From the NCBI GenBank assembly GCA_027923965.1, contig AP026969.1, positions 2,356,001 to 2,420,000 of the forward strand: DNA of 64,000 nucleotides, given 5' to 3'. A program made the translations under genes and the position numbers. This document shows, one piece after another, positions 20,081 to 27,875 of the stretch. The notes under the pieces were generated by a model that saw only the letters and a list, made by a program, of their open reading frames with translations, searched no databases and was not told the DNA's origin. Within the stretch, counting starts at the first letter, position 1, and every line of letters begins with the position of its first letter. Source of the DNA: Comamonadaceae bacterium OS-1. GTDB lineage: Bacteria; Pseudomonadota; Gammaproteobacteria; Burkholderiales; Burkholderiaceae_C.

Positions 20081-21313
20081 ATGCCGCCAACCCTCAACCT
20101 AGACCATATCCGCGCCGAGTTTCCGGCCCTGCAGAACGACTGTGTTTACCTGGACAACGCCGGTGGCTCCCAGGTGCTGCGCCGCGTGGCCGACCGGGTG
20201 CGCGACTACCTGCTGACCAGCAGCGTGCAGCTGGGTGCCAGCTACGCCCAGTCGCAAGATGCCGGAGCCAAGGTGCTCGCAGCCCGCCGCGCGGTGGCCG
20301 AGCTGATCAACGCCCCGTTCGACGACGAAGTGGTGATGGGCGGCTCCACCACTTCGCTGATGTTCCAGGTGACGCAGGCCATCCAGCTGGGCATCCAGCC
20401 CGGCGACGAGGTCATTGTCAGCAACACCGACCACGAAGCCAATATCGGCGGCTGGATGCGGCTGCAGGCGGCGGGCGCGGTGGTCAAGGTGTGGGAAGTG
20501 AACCCCGAAACCCTGGCGCTGGACCTGGCCGACCTGGACCGCCTGCTGTCGCCCCGCACAAAATGGGTGGCGGTGACGCACGCCTCCAACATCCTGGGCA
20601 CCATCAACCCCGTGGCCGAGATCGCCCGCCGGGCCCACGCCGTGGGCGCACGCCTGTGCGTGGACGCCGTGGCCTACGCGCCGCACCGGCTGGTGGATGT
20701 GCAGGCCAGCGGGGCGGATTTGTACGTGTTCAGCTTCTACAAGGTGTTTGGCCCGCACTACGCGGTGCTGTGGGTGCAGCGTGAGCTGCTGCTGTCGCTA
20801 CCCAGCCTGAACCACTATTTCATCGGTGCCGACGTGCTGCCCTACAAGCTGCAGCCGGGCAATGTGAACTACGAGCTGTCGTACGGCTGCATGGGCATCG
20901 TTGAGTACCTGATGGCGGTGGGTACCGAACTCGGTTGTACCGGCACGGCACGGCAAAAAATGCAGTGCGCCTTCGATGCCTTTGAGCAGCACGAGGACGC
21001 GCTGGCCGAGCGGCTGCTGGCGTATTTGCGCAGCAAGACGTCGGTGCGCATCATCGGGATGGACAGCGCAGCGAAGGGTGGCCGGGTGCCCACCATCAGC
21101 TTCATGGTGGCAGGGAAAATGTCGGAATCCATCGTGCGCCACACCGACCGGTTTGGTATCGGCATCCGCTTTGGCGACTTCTATGCCAAGCGCCTGATTG
21201 AGTCGCTGGGCCTGCACACCCAGGGCGGTGTGGTGCGCGTGTCCATCGCCCACTACAACACCCTCGCCGAGATCGACAAACTGATTCAACATCTGGACGA
21301 GGTGATCGCATGA
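20081..21313 (+). CDS. Cysteine-desulfurase-like PLP enzyme lacking the desulfurase cysteine
   Basis: This 410-residue class V aminotransferase-fold protein has CVYLDNAGGSQVL, the cofactor-contacting NTDHEANIGGWMRL and THASNILGTINPV, and the Schiff-base lysine in LYVFSFYKVFGPHYAVLW. The segment where SufS-type desulfurases carry a catalytic Cys (RTGHHCA-like) reads GIRFGDFYAKRL, with no Cys. It is therefore probably not a sulfur-mobilising desulfurase but a lyase, racemase or transaminase acting on the compound imported by the transporter upstream. Its stop overlaps a 21-codon ORF leading to the hydantoinase gene. Confidence 0.85.
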   Translation: MPPTLNLDHIRAEFPALQNDCVYLDNAGGSQVLRRVADRVRDYLLTSSVQLGASYAQSQDAGAKVLAARRAVAELINAPFDDEVVMGGSTTSLMFQVTQAIQLGIQPGDEVIVSNTDHEANIGGWMRLQAAGAVVKVWEVNPETLALDLADLDRLLSPRTKWVAVTHASNILGTINPVAEIARRAHAVGARLCVDAVAYAPHRLVDVQASGADLYVFSFYKVFGPHYAVLWVQRELLLSLPSLNHYFIGADVLPYKLQPGNVNYELSYGCMGIVEYLMAVGTELGCTGTARQKMQCAFDAFEQHEDALAERLLAYLRSKTSVRIIGMDSAAKGGRVPTISFMVAGKMSESIVRHTDRFGIGIRFGDFYAKRLIESLGLHTQGGVVRVSIAHYNTLAEIDKLIQHLDEVIA

Positions 21314-21375
21314 GCGCCGCGCAGAACCGCTTCAAGCAAGCTCGCACCGCAGTGCGCAGCACGGAGGTTATCTAA
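21310..21375 (+). CDS. 21-codon ORF bridging the PLP-enzyme and hydantoinase genes
   Basis: ATG at 21310 overlaps the preceding stop (ATGA), and TAA at 21373-21375 overlaps the hydantoinase ATG (TAATG). The ORF therefore fills the 61-base gap exactly and could couple translation on both sides. The predicted peptide is MSAAQNRFKQARTAVRSTEV plus Ile. The ribosome site GGAGG for hydantoinase lies inside it. No homology is recognised; it may be a chance open frame or a translational relay. Confidence 0.35.
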   Translation: MSAAQNRFKQARTAVRSTEVI

Positions 21376-22787
21376 TGAATACGACCTTAATCCGCAATGG
21401 CCGCATCATCACCGCCACCGACGACTACGTGGCCGACGTGCTGATGCAGGACGGTGTGATCCACACCATTGGCCGCAACATCCAGGTGGGCGAAGACTTG
21501 GCCATCGTCGATGCCACCGGCCTGTACGTGCTGCCCGGCGGCGTGGACACCCATGTGCACCTGGAAAACGTGATCGGCCCCACGATCACCTGCGACACTT
21601 TTGCCAGCGGCACCAAGGCCGCAGCCTTTGGCGGCACCACCACCATCGTCGACTTTGCGCTGCAAACGGCCACCGATTCGCCCCTGGGGGCCATTGCCCG
21701 CGCCCAGCGCAGCGCGGAATCGCAGGTAGCGGTGGACTTCAGCTTCCACGTCATCATCACCCGCGTGGACGAGCAGGTGCTGCAGGACGTGCGCTACGCC
21801 ATGCGCCACGAGGGCGTGACCAGCTTCAAGATGTTCATGGCCTACCCCGGTGTGATGATGGCCGACGATGCCGCCATCTTCCGCATGCTGCGCCAGGTGG
21901 GTGCCGACGGCGGCATGGTGGCCCTGCACGCCGAAAACGGCACGGTGATCGACCTGCTGATCAAGGAAGCGCTGGAGGCCGGCCACACCTCGCCGCGCTA
22001 CCACGCCCTGACCCGCCCGGCCATCCTGGAGGGCGAAGCCACCCACCGCGGCATACGCCTGGCCGAGCTGGCCAACGCGCCCATCTACTTTGTGCACGTC
22101 TCCAGCAACCAGGCGCTCAAGCACATCGTTGCCGCCCGGGCCGAGGGCATTCCGGTGTTTGCCGAAACCTGCCCGCACTACCTGCTGTTTGACGACGCGG
22201 TCTACAACACCGACGACGTGGAAATCGCGAAATACGTGATGACCCCGCCGCTGCGCACCCCCGATGACCAAAAACACCTGTGGCGCGCCCTGCGCTACGA
22301 CGACTTGCAGGTGATTGCCACCGACCACTGCCCGTTTTGCATGAAAGAAGGCCATCTAGGCTACCGCATGCAGAAAATGCGCGGCAAGGACGACTTCTCG
22401 CTCATCCCCAACGGCGCGCCGGGCATAGAGACGCGCCTGGTCAGCCTGTTCGACATCGGCGTGATGCAGGGCAAGCTGTCGCTGAACCGGTTTGTGGAGC
22501 TGACCTCCACCACCCCGGCCAAGCTGTTCGGCCTGTTCCCTAAAAAGGGCACCATCGCCGTGGGCAGCGATGCCGACGTGGTGCTGTTCGACCCCGCCGC
22601 CAGCCAGACCATTTACGCCAAAGATCTACACGGCAACTGCGACTACACCCTGCTCGAAGGCCGCACGCTGCGTGGACAGGTGAAAAAGGTGTTTTTGCGC
22701 GGCACGCTGATTGTGGATGGGCCGCAGTGGCTGGGGCGCGAAGGCATGGGCCGGTTTGTGCCACGTGGCGAAGTGCGCGCGTTTTAG
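21375..22787 (+). CDS. Dihydropyrimidinase / hydantoinase
   Basis: The 470-residue amidohydrolase opens cyclic amides such as dihydropyrimidines or 5-substituted hydantoins. The binuclear metal site is visible: GGVDTHVHLE (first histidines), the carboxylated lysine in TSFKMFMAYPG, His in FVHVSSNQAL and the final Asp in VIATDHCPF. Further marks are the N-terminal NGRIITATDDYVADVLMQDG and the C-terminal GSDADVVLFDPAA. Length and motifs fit D-hydantoinase/dihydropyrimidinase rather than allantoinase, but the neighbours (ureidoglycolate lyase) leave allantoin-like substrates possible. Confidence 0.93.
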   Translation: MNTTLIRNGRIITATDDYVADVLMQDGVIHTIGRNIQVGEDLAIVDATGLYVLPGGVDTHVHLENVIGPTITCDTFASGTKAAAFGGTTTIVDFALQTATDSPLGAIARAQRSAESQVAVDFSFHVIITRVDEQVLQDVRYAMRHEGVTSFKMFMAYPGVMMADDAAIFRMLRQVGADGGMVALHAENGTVIDLLIKEALEAGHTSPRYHALTRPAILEGEATHRGIRLAELANAPIYFVHVSSNQALKHIVAARAEGIPVFAETCPHYLLFDDAVYNTDDVEIAKYVMTPPLRTPDDQKHLWRALRYDDLQVIATDHCPFCMKEGHLGYRMQKMRGKDDFSLIPNGAPGIETRLVSLFDIGVMQGKLSLNRFVELTSTTPAKLFGLFPKKGTIAVGSDADVVLFDPAASQTIYAKDLHGNCDYTLLEGRTLRGQVKKVFLRGTLIVDGPQWLGREGMGRFVPRGEVRAF

Positions 22788-22790
22788 GTT

Positions 22791-22854
22791 TTGCTATTTT
22801 ATTTAAGTAAATTTTTGATAGCTGCTCACGATTATTTCATAAGCACTGGATGCC
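22791..22854. repeat. Dispersed palindromic element, copy F (intergenic)
   Basis: TTGCTATTTT ... TTTTTGATAGCTGCTCACG ... TTATTTCATAAGCACTGGA starts 3 bases after the hydantoinase stop. The GATAGCTGCTCACG core is identical to that of copy J (minus strand). It may also act as a weak transcript end for the operon. Confidence 0.7.
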
Positions 22855-22866
22855 AATAATGTATGT

Positions 22867-22896
22867 AAAAAATGGCCTATTTTCTCAAAAAATGGC
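22867..22896. promoter_or_regulatory. Phased direct repeats upstream of the RpiR-type regulator gene
   Basis: AAAAAATGGC occurs at 22867-22876 and again at 22887-22896, exactly 20 bases apart (about two helical turns), 42 bases before the regulator start. The spacing suits two monomers or dimers binding one DNA face, possibly autoregulation. Function is inferred. Confidence 0.4.
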
Positions 22897-22937
22897 TTTG
22901 ACCCTGCTTTGGCATTCCCAGCCCGTATGATTGCTAT

Positions 22938-23822
22938 ATGGATAAGAGCAAACCAAGCAATCTGGATGCGCTGCGGGACCTGATTGGCCGTGAAAGCGAA
23001 CGCCTCACGCCGCGCATGCGCGACGCGGCCCGCTACGCGGTAGACCACCCCAACGACATCGCGCTGAACCCGGTGGCTACGGTGGCGGCGGCGGCCCAGA
23101 TCGCGCCCGCAGCCTTCATCCGCATGGCCAAGGCGCTGGGGTTCGATGGCTACTCGGACCTGCAGCGGCTGTTCCGCGCGCCGCTGCAGCATGCAGGCAA
23201 GCCGACTTTTCGCGAGCGTATCCGCCACTTTGGCGGTGAGCAGACGCTGGACAACCCCGACGACCCCGCCGAGGTGCTGCGCGCCTTCAGCCAGGCCAAC
23301 GTGGTGTCGCTGGAGCATTTGCAGGACGATGCCGCCAGCCTGCCGCTGCAGGAGGCGATTGCCCTGATCCAGAACGCCCGCATCGTGCATGTGCTAGGCC
23401 TGCGCCGCTCGTACGCGGTGGCGGCCTACCTGGCTTACGCGCTGAACCGGGTCGGCCAGCCCGCGGTGCAGATCACCGGCCTGGGCGGTGCCATTGCCGA
23501 GCAGGCCAGCACCGCCAGCCCGCAAGACCTGTTGATCGCCATCAGCTTTCCGCCCTACGCGGCCGACACCCTGCAGGTGTGCGAACAGGTGCGCCTGCGC
23601 GGTGCCAAGCGGCTCGCCATTACCGATGCCTTCATGAGCCCGGTGGCCAAGGGGGCCGACCTGGTGCTGGAGGTGAACGACGCCAAGCTGCTGGGCTTTC
23701 GCTCGCTGACCTCGGCCATGTGCCTGGCCCAGACCCTGGCCATGGGCCTGGCCTTCGCCAAACGCAACAAACGCTCCAAAAAGACACCGCTGGTGGCGGA
23801 CCTGGACGACATCGACTGCTGA
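22938..23822 (+). CDS. MurR/RpiR family transcriptional regulator
   Basis: The 294-residue protein has an N-terminal RpiR helix-turn-helix (about 1-85: LTPRMRDAARYAVDHPNDIALNPVATVA, then AFIRMAKALGFDGYSDLQRLF). A SIS sugar-isomerase-like sensing domain follows (about 125-265: NARIVHVLGLRRSYAVAAYLAYALN, DLLIAISFPPYAADTLQV, AKRLAITDAFMSPVAKGADLVLEV). It lies between the hydantoinase operon and allA (1-base gap), so it is the likely local regulator of ureide or hydantoin use. Phased direct repeats upstream may be its operator. Confidence 0.93.
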   Translation: MDKSKPSNLDALRDLIGRESERLTPRMRDAARYAVDHPNDIALNPVATVAAAAQIAPAAFIRMAKALGFDGYSDLQRLFRAPLQHAGKPTFRERIRHFGGEQTLDNPDDPAEVLRAFSQANVVSLEHLQDDAASLPLQEAIALIQNARIVHVLGLRRSYAVAAYLAYALNRVGQPAVQITGLGGAIAEQASTASPQDLLIAISFPPYAADTLQVCEQVRLRGAKRLAITDAFMSPVAKGADLVLEVNDAKLLGFRSLTSAMCLAQTLAMGLAFAKRNKRSKKTPLVADLDDIDC

Positions 23823-23823
23823 T

Positions 23824-24327
23824 ATGACCACCCTGGTGATTGAACCCCTGACCGCGGAAGCCTTCCGCCCATTCGGTGATGTCATCGAAGCCAGCGACAA
23901 CGCGCGGCATTTCTCCATCAACGACGGCTTTGCCGAGCGCTACCACGACCTGGCTTGCATTGATGTGGAAAGCGGCGATGGGCGCGCCATTCTGAGCATT
24001 TTCAAGGCATTGCCGCGCAGCCTGCCGATGCAGTTGGTGCTGCTGGAGCGGCATCCGCTGGGCAGCCAGGTGTTCATGCCGCTCTCAGGCATGCCGTATT
24101 TGGTGGTGGTGGTCGAGGCCGGTCCGGTGCCGGACCTGGCGCAGATCCGCTGCTTTCGTGCCGAGCCGGGCCAGGGGGTGAACTACGCCAGGGGCACCTG
24201 GCACCACCCGCTGATTGCGCTGCAAGCGCCCAGCGACTTTCTGGTGGTGGACCGCGGTGGCCAGCCGGGGGACGCGAACTGCGACGAACACCCGCTGGCG
24301 GGTGAGCCGATCTGGATTACGGCGTAG
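23824..24327 (+). CDS. allA: Ureidoglycolate lyase
   Basis: AllA splits ureidoglycolate to glyoxylate and urea, the end of allantoin breakdown. The 167-residue protein has the family features VIEPLTAEAFRPFGDVIE, the cupin-like core LPMQLVLLERHPLGSQVFMPLSG and the conserved GVNYARGTWHHPLIAL with its histidine pair, ending in CDEHPLAGEPIWI. It is one base from the RpiR stop and its last 11 bases overlap the convergent deacetylase-fold gene. This is the best single clue that the cluster handles purine-derived ureides. Confidence 0.93.
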   Translation: MTTLVIEPLTAEAFRPFGDVIEASDNARHFSINDGFAERYHDLACIDVESGDGRAILSIFKALPRSLPMQLVLLERHPLGSQVFMPLSGMPYLVVVVEAGPVPDLAQIRCFRAEPGQGVNYARGTWHHPLIALQAPSDFLVVDRGGQPGDANCDEHPLAGEPIWITA

Positions 24328-25213
24328 GCAAGGCATCCATCGCGTTGGCAATCGCACCCGGCGTGGTGAACCAGATATCACTGCGGTACCGGGCAATATG
24401 CTGCAAAGCCCGGCGCAGGTGCCGCAGGCGATACGGCTGGCCGACGATGTAAGGGTGCAGCGCAATGCCCATCACCAGCGGCTGGGCCTGGGACTGCAGC
24501 AGCATTTCGTCGAAATTGTCGATGACCATCTGGGCGAAGTCTTTGCCATCCATCTGGCGGCCCATGACCATCGGAATATCGTTGAGCTCCTGCGGGTACG
24601 GAATCGACCAGATGGGGCCGCTGCGGGTCTGCATGGCCACCGGCTGGTCATCATGGCACCAGTTCAGGGTGTAGCGGTAGCCGGTTTCACGCAGCAAGTC
24701 GGGGGTGCGCGCGGTTTCGGCAATCCAGGGCGATAGCCAACCTGCAGGTGCGGTGCCGCTGTGCTGCAGCATCAGGTCCCGGCACGACTGCAGCAAATCG
24801 CGCTCCTGCGCCTCGACCATACCGTTTTGCCGCTCGGCATTGGTGTGGCCGTGGCCAATGAGTTCGTCGCCGCGGGCCACGCAGGCCGCCACGACTTCGG
24901 GGCAATGGTCGTACAAGGCAGTGTTGATAAGCACACCCGCAGGCAGATCGAGCGCGTCAAACAACTCCAGGCATCGCCACACTCCCACCCGGTTGCCATA
25001 CTCGCGCCAGCTGTAGTTCAGCACATCCGGCTGCGGCGACACCGGCCCCAGGTTGGCTCCCAGGCCTTCGCCGAAAGCGAAGTGTTCGATGTTGAAGCCC
25101 AGGTACACCGCCAGCCGGGCTCCATTGGGCCAGCGGTAGTCGGGCCGTTGGTGGATGGCCGAGTAGCCGAAACGGCCATGGCCAGGAACCGTGTGGTAGC
25201 GGTCGGGCAGCAT
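24317..25213 (-). CDS. Polysaccharide-deacetylase-family hydrolase (PuuE/allantoinase-like)
   Basis: The 298-residue NodB-fold protein lacks a signal peptide, so it is cytoplasmic. The N-terminal RPDYRWPNGARLAVYLGFNIEHF resembles PuuE-type cyclic-amide hydrolases. Metal-site candidates are the His pair in GDELIGHGHTNAERQNGM and the late His in GIALHPYIVGQPYRL, with GTAPAGWLSPWIAET as the central motif. Given allA and hydantoinase next door, an allantoin- or ureide-hydrolysing role is more likely than polysaccharide deacetylation. It is transcribed with the MFS transporter (10 bases apart), opposite to allA. Confidence 0.82.
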   Translation of the reverse strand: MLPDRYHTVPGHGRFGYSAIHQRPDYRWPNGARLAVYLGFNIEHFAFGEGLGANLGPVSPQPDVLNYSWREYGNRVGVWRCLELFDALDLPAGVLINTALYDHCPEVVAACVARGDELIGHGHTNAERQNGMVEAQERDLLQSCRDLMLQHSGTAPAGWLSPWIAETARTPDLLRETGYRYTLNWCHDDQPVAMQTRSGPIWSIPYPQELNDIPMVMGRQMDGKDFAQMVIDNFDEMLLQSQAQPLVMGIALHPYIVGQPYRLRHLRRALQHIARYRSDIWFTTPGAIANAMDALPTP

Positions 25214-25223
25214 GCACCGACCT

Positions 25224-26564
25224 CTAGTCGCGCAGCTCCAGAGATCGGTTGACCCGCAGCGCTACCAGGGTGCAAATCGCCCCTGAAAACAGGTAAATAC
25301 TGACGTAAGCCAGCCCGAAATGGGCCGACAAACCGAGGGCGACCAGGGGCGCAAAGGCCGCACCAATCAACCAGGCTAAATCGGATGTCAGCGCTGCGCC
25401 GGTGTAGCGGTACTGGGGTTCAAAGTTGGAGCTCACTGCCCCGGCAGCTTGGCCGTACGACAGGCCCAGCAAGGCAAACCCCACCAGAATGAACACGTCT
25501 TGCCGGAAAGGTTCGCCGTCCAGCAGCATGGGCGCAAACAGGCTAAATATCGCAATTAGCACGGCCAAACTGCCCAACGTACTGCGCCGACCCACCCGGT
25601 CTGCAATGACTCCGGATGCAATGATGCCCAGCATGGCAATCGCTGCGCCAATCATTTGCACAATCAACACGTCGGCGACGGGCTGCGTGGCGTACAAGGT
25701 GATCCACGACAGCGGGAAAACGGTGACCAGATGGAACAGTGCATAGCTGGCCAAAGCGGCAAATGCGCCGATCAGCAGGTTGCTGCCCTGCGCCTGCACC
25801 AAGTCGCCCACATTGCTGGGCTCCAGTTTGTGCTCGTTGAGCAAATGGTCGTATTCATCGGTCACCACCAGGCGCAGGCGGGCAAACAGCGCCACCACGT
25901 TGATCGCAAAAGCCACGTAAAACGGGTAACGCCAGCCCCAATCCATAAAGTCCACGGGCCACAGGCTGGAGTGCAAGTACAGAAACAGGCCGCTAGCCAC
26001 GATGAAACCGATGGGCGCGCCCAACTGGGGGATCATGGCGTACCAGCCGCGGCGGTTCTTGGGGGCGTTCAAGGCCAGCAGCGAGGGCAGGCCATCCCAG
26101 GAACCACCGAGCGCAATCCCTTGCAGAAAACGCAAAATCGACAGGAAAACGATGGAGGTGAACCCCAGGCTGGCGTAGCCCGGCAGGAAGGCAATTCCCA
26201 CCGTGGCAATCCCCAGCAGAAACAGCGATCCGGTCAGCTTGGCCCCGCGTCCCCACCGCCGCTGGATGGCCATGAAGGCCACCGTGCCGATGGGCCGGGC
26301 GATGAACGCAAACGAGAAGATCACAAACGACAGCAGCGTGCCGTCCAGCCGACTCTCGAAGGGGAAAAATATTTCGGGGAATACCAGCACCGAGGCGATG
26401 CCGTAAACAAAATAGTCAAAATATTCAGACGCCCGGCCAATGATCACGCCGATGGCGATTTCACCGGGTGCGATCTTGGAGTGGTCTGCAACAGAAGCCC
26501 TCGCATCCCGCTCAAAGGTGGACGGTACTTCAGCGGTGTGTTCATGATTAATGCTGGACATCAT
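25224..26564 (-). CDS. MFS transporter, metabolite:H+ symporter type
   Basis: The 446-residue protein has 12 likely membrane spans. Early motifs GVIIGRASEYFDYFVYGIASVLVFPEIFFP and FAFIARPIGTVAFMAIQRRWGRGAKL match the MHS subfamily (which includes citrate, proline/betaine and ketoglutarate transporters). GGSWDGLPSLLALNAP and SGVIADRVGRRSTLG are the later MFS signatures. The ATG at 26564 (MMSSINHEH) is preferred over the far upstream start, which would put 41 nonhomologous residues in front. It is paired with the deacetylase-fold hydrolase, so it may import that enzyme's substrate. Confidence 0.88.
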   Translation of the reverse strand: MMSSINHEHTAEVPSTFERDARASVADHSKIAPGEIAIGVIIGRASEYFDYFVYGIASVLVFPEIFFPFESRLDGTLLSFVIFSFAFIARPIGTVAFMAIQRRWGRGAKLTGSLFLLGIATVGIAFLPGYASLGFTSIVFLSILRFLQGIALGGSWDGLPSLLALNAPKNRRGWYAMIPQLGAPIGFIVASGLFLYLHSSLWPVDFMDWGWRYPFYVAFAINVVALFARLRLVVTDEYDHLLNEHKLEPSNVGDLVQAQGSNLLIGAFAALASYALFHLVTVFPLSWITLYATQPVADVLIVQMIGAAIAMLGIIASGVIADRVGRRSTLGSLAVLIAIFSLFAPMLLDGEPFRQDVFILVGFALLGLSYGQAAGAVSSNFEPQYRYTGAALTSDLAWLIGAAFAPLVALGLSAHFGLAYVSIYLFSGAICTLVALRVNRSLELRD

Positions 26565-26718
26565 GTTTGCTCGTGATTCGGAGGTTGTAATATACAGACG
26601 CTGCGGGACAACACAGCCAAGAGAATGATGCCATAGGACAAAACGCCCTACCCCCATCGCCCACGAATAAACGTAAATTTCATACACTATGCGATCACGT
26701 CATCTCACATTGTCCGGC

Positions 26719-27789
26719 ATGCCCTCCTTCAAAAACCTACGCGGATTGCTTCTGTTTCCAGCCATCGTTTTACTGGCTGGTTGCAACACCGTACTGATGA
26801 ATCCATCTGGCGATGTGGCACTGCAGCAACGCGATCTGATCGTCGTATCGACGGTGCTGATGCTGTTGATCATCGTCCCGGTGATTGCCCTGACCTTGTT
26901 GTTCGCCTGGCGCTACCGCAAGTCCAATACCGCCGCCACATACGACCCAGAATGGCACCATTCCACCCAGCTGGAACTGGTGATCTGGGCGGCACCGCTG
27001 CTGATCATCATTGCCCTGGGCGCCATCACGTGGATCAGCACCCACACTCTGGACCCGTACCGCCCGCTGCAGCGCATTGACGCGAGCCGCGATGTAATCC
27101 CAGGCACCGAGCCGCTGGTGGTGGAAGTGGTGGCGCTCGACTGGAAATGGCTGTTTATTTACCCGGAGCTCGGTATTGCCACCGTCAATGAGTTGGTGGC
27201 CCCGGTGGACCGGCCCATTGCCTTCAAGATCACCGCATCGTCGATCATGAACTCGTTCTTCGTGCCTGCGTTGGCTGGCCAGATCTACGCCATGCCCGGC
27301 ATGGAAACCAAGCTGCACGCTGTGATAAACAAAGCGGGCGAATACGAAGGCTTCTCAGCCAATTACAGTGGTGCTGGTTTTTCGGGCATGCGCTTCAAGT
27401 TTCTGGGCATGAGCACGGAGAAGTTTGATGCTTGGGCCAAAGCCACCAAATCGGGCGGCGGTGCGCTGAGCCGCGAGAGCTATATCCAGCTGGCACAGCC
27501 CAGCGAGCGCGACCCGGTGCGTCGTTACGCCACGGTGGCGCCCGATTTGTATGACGCCATTCTGAACCGCTGTGTGGAGCCTAATCGTATGTGTATGAAA
27601 GACATGATGGCCATCGACGCCAGTGGCGGCCAAGGCAAGCCAGGTACCTACAACATCGCTTCGCTGGACACCGCCACGCGCAAGCGTCTGGGCATCGAAG
27701 GCACACCTGCACGTAGCTACGTGGGTGCCATGTGCACTGTGGCCAACCCCACAGGCGCTGCACTGGTGTCTGGTGCCCAGCCCGGTTAA
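26719..27789 (+). CDS. cyoA: Cytochrome bo-type quinol oxidase subunit II
   Basis: The 356-residue lipoprotein has a signal and lipobox ([11 protein letters not shown]), then two membrane spans and a periplasmic cupredoxin domain. The domain keeps the fold ([56 protein letters not shown]) but lacks the cysteines of a CuA site, which identifies a quinol oxidase rather than a cytochrome c oxidase. The ATG at 26719 places the signal peptide correctly. The C-terminal extension (about 240-356) includes [12 protein letters not shown]. It is the first gene of cyoABCD. Confidence 0.93.
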   Translation: MPSFKNLRGLLLFPAIVLLAGCNTVLMNPSGDVALQQRDLIVVSTVLMLLIIVPVIALTLLFAWRYRKSNTAATYDPEWHHSTQLELVIWAAPLLIIIALGAITWISTHTLDPYRPLQRIDASRDVIPGTEPLVVEVVALDWKWLFIYPELGIATVNELVAPVDRPIAFKITASSIMNSFFVPALAGQIYAMPGMETKLHAVINKAGEYEGFSANYSGAGFSGMRFKFLGMSTEKFDAWAKATKSGGGALSRESYIQLAQPSERDPVRRYATVAPDLYDAILNRCVEPNRMCMKDMMAIDASGGQGKPGTYNIASLDTATRKRLGIEGTPARSYVGAMCTVANPTGAALVSGAQPG

Positions 27790-27875
27790 GTTTTCGCCTA
27801 CGCATTTTTTTACCCCGCGCCGCTCACTACGGCATTTCGGCCTGCGCCGCATTATTTTTGGCATCCGGAATAACG

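Noticed and set aside
22897..22935. Sigma-54 or sigma-70 promoter in TTTGACCCTGCTTTGGCATTC upstream of the RpiR gene
   Set aside because: The sigma-54 GC element is missing and the sigma-70 boxes would be about 22 bases apart, too far for confidence.
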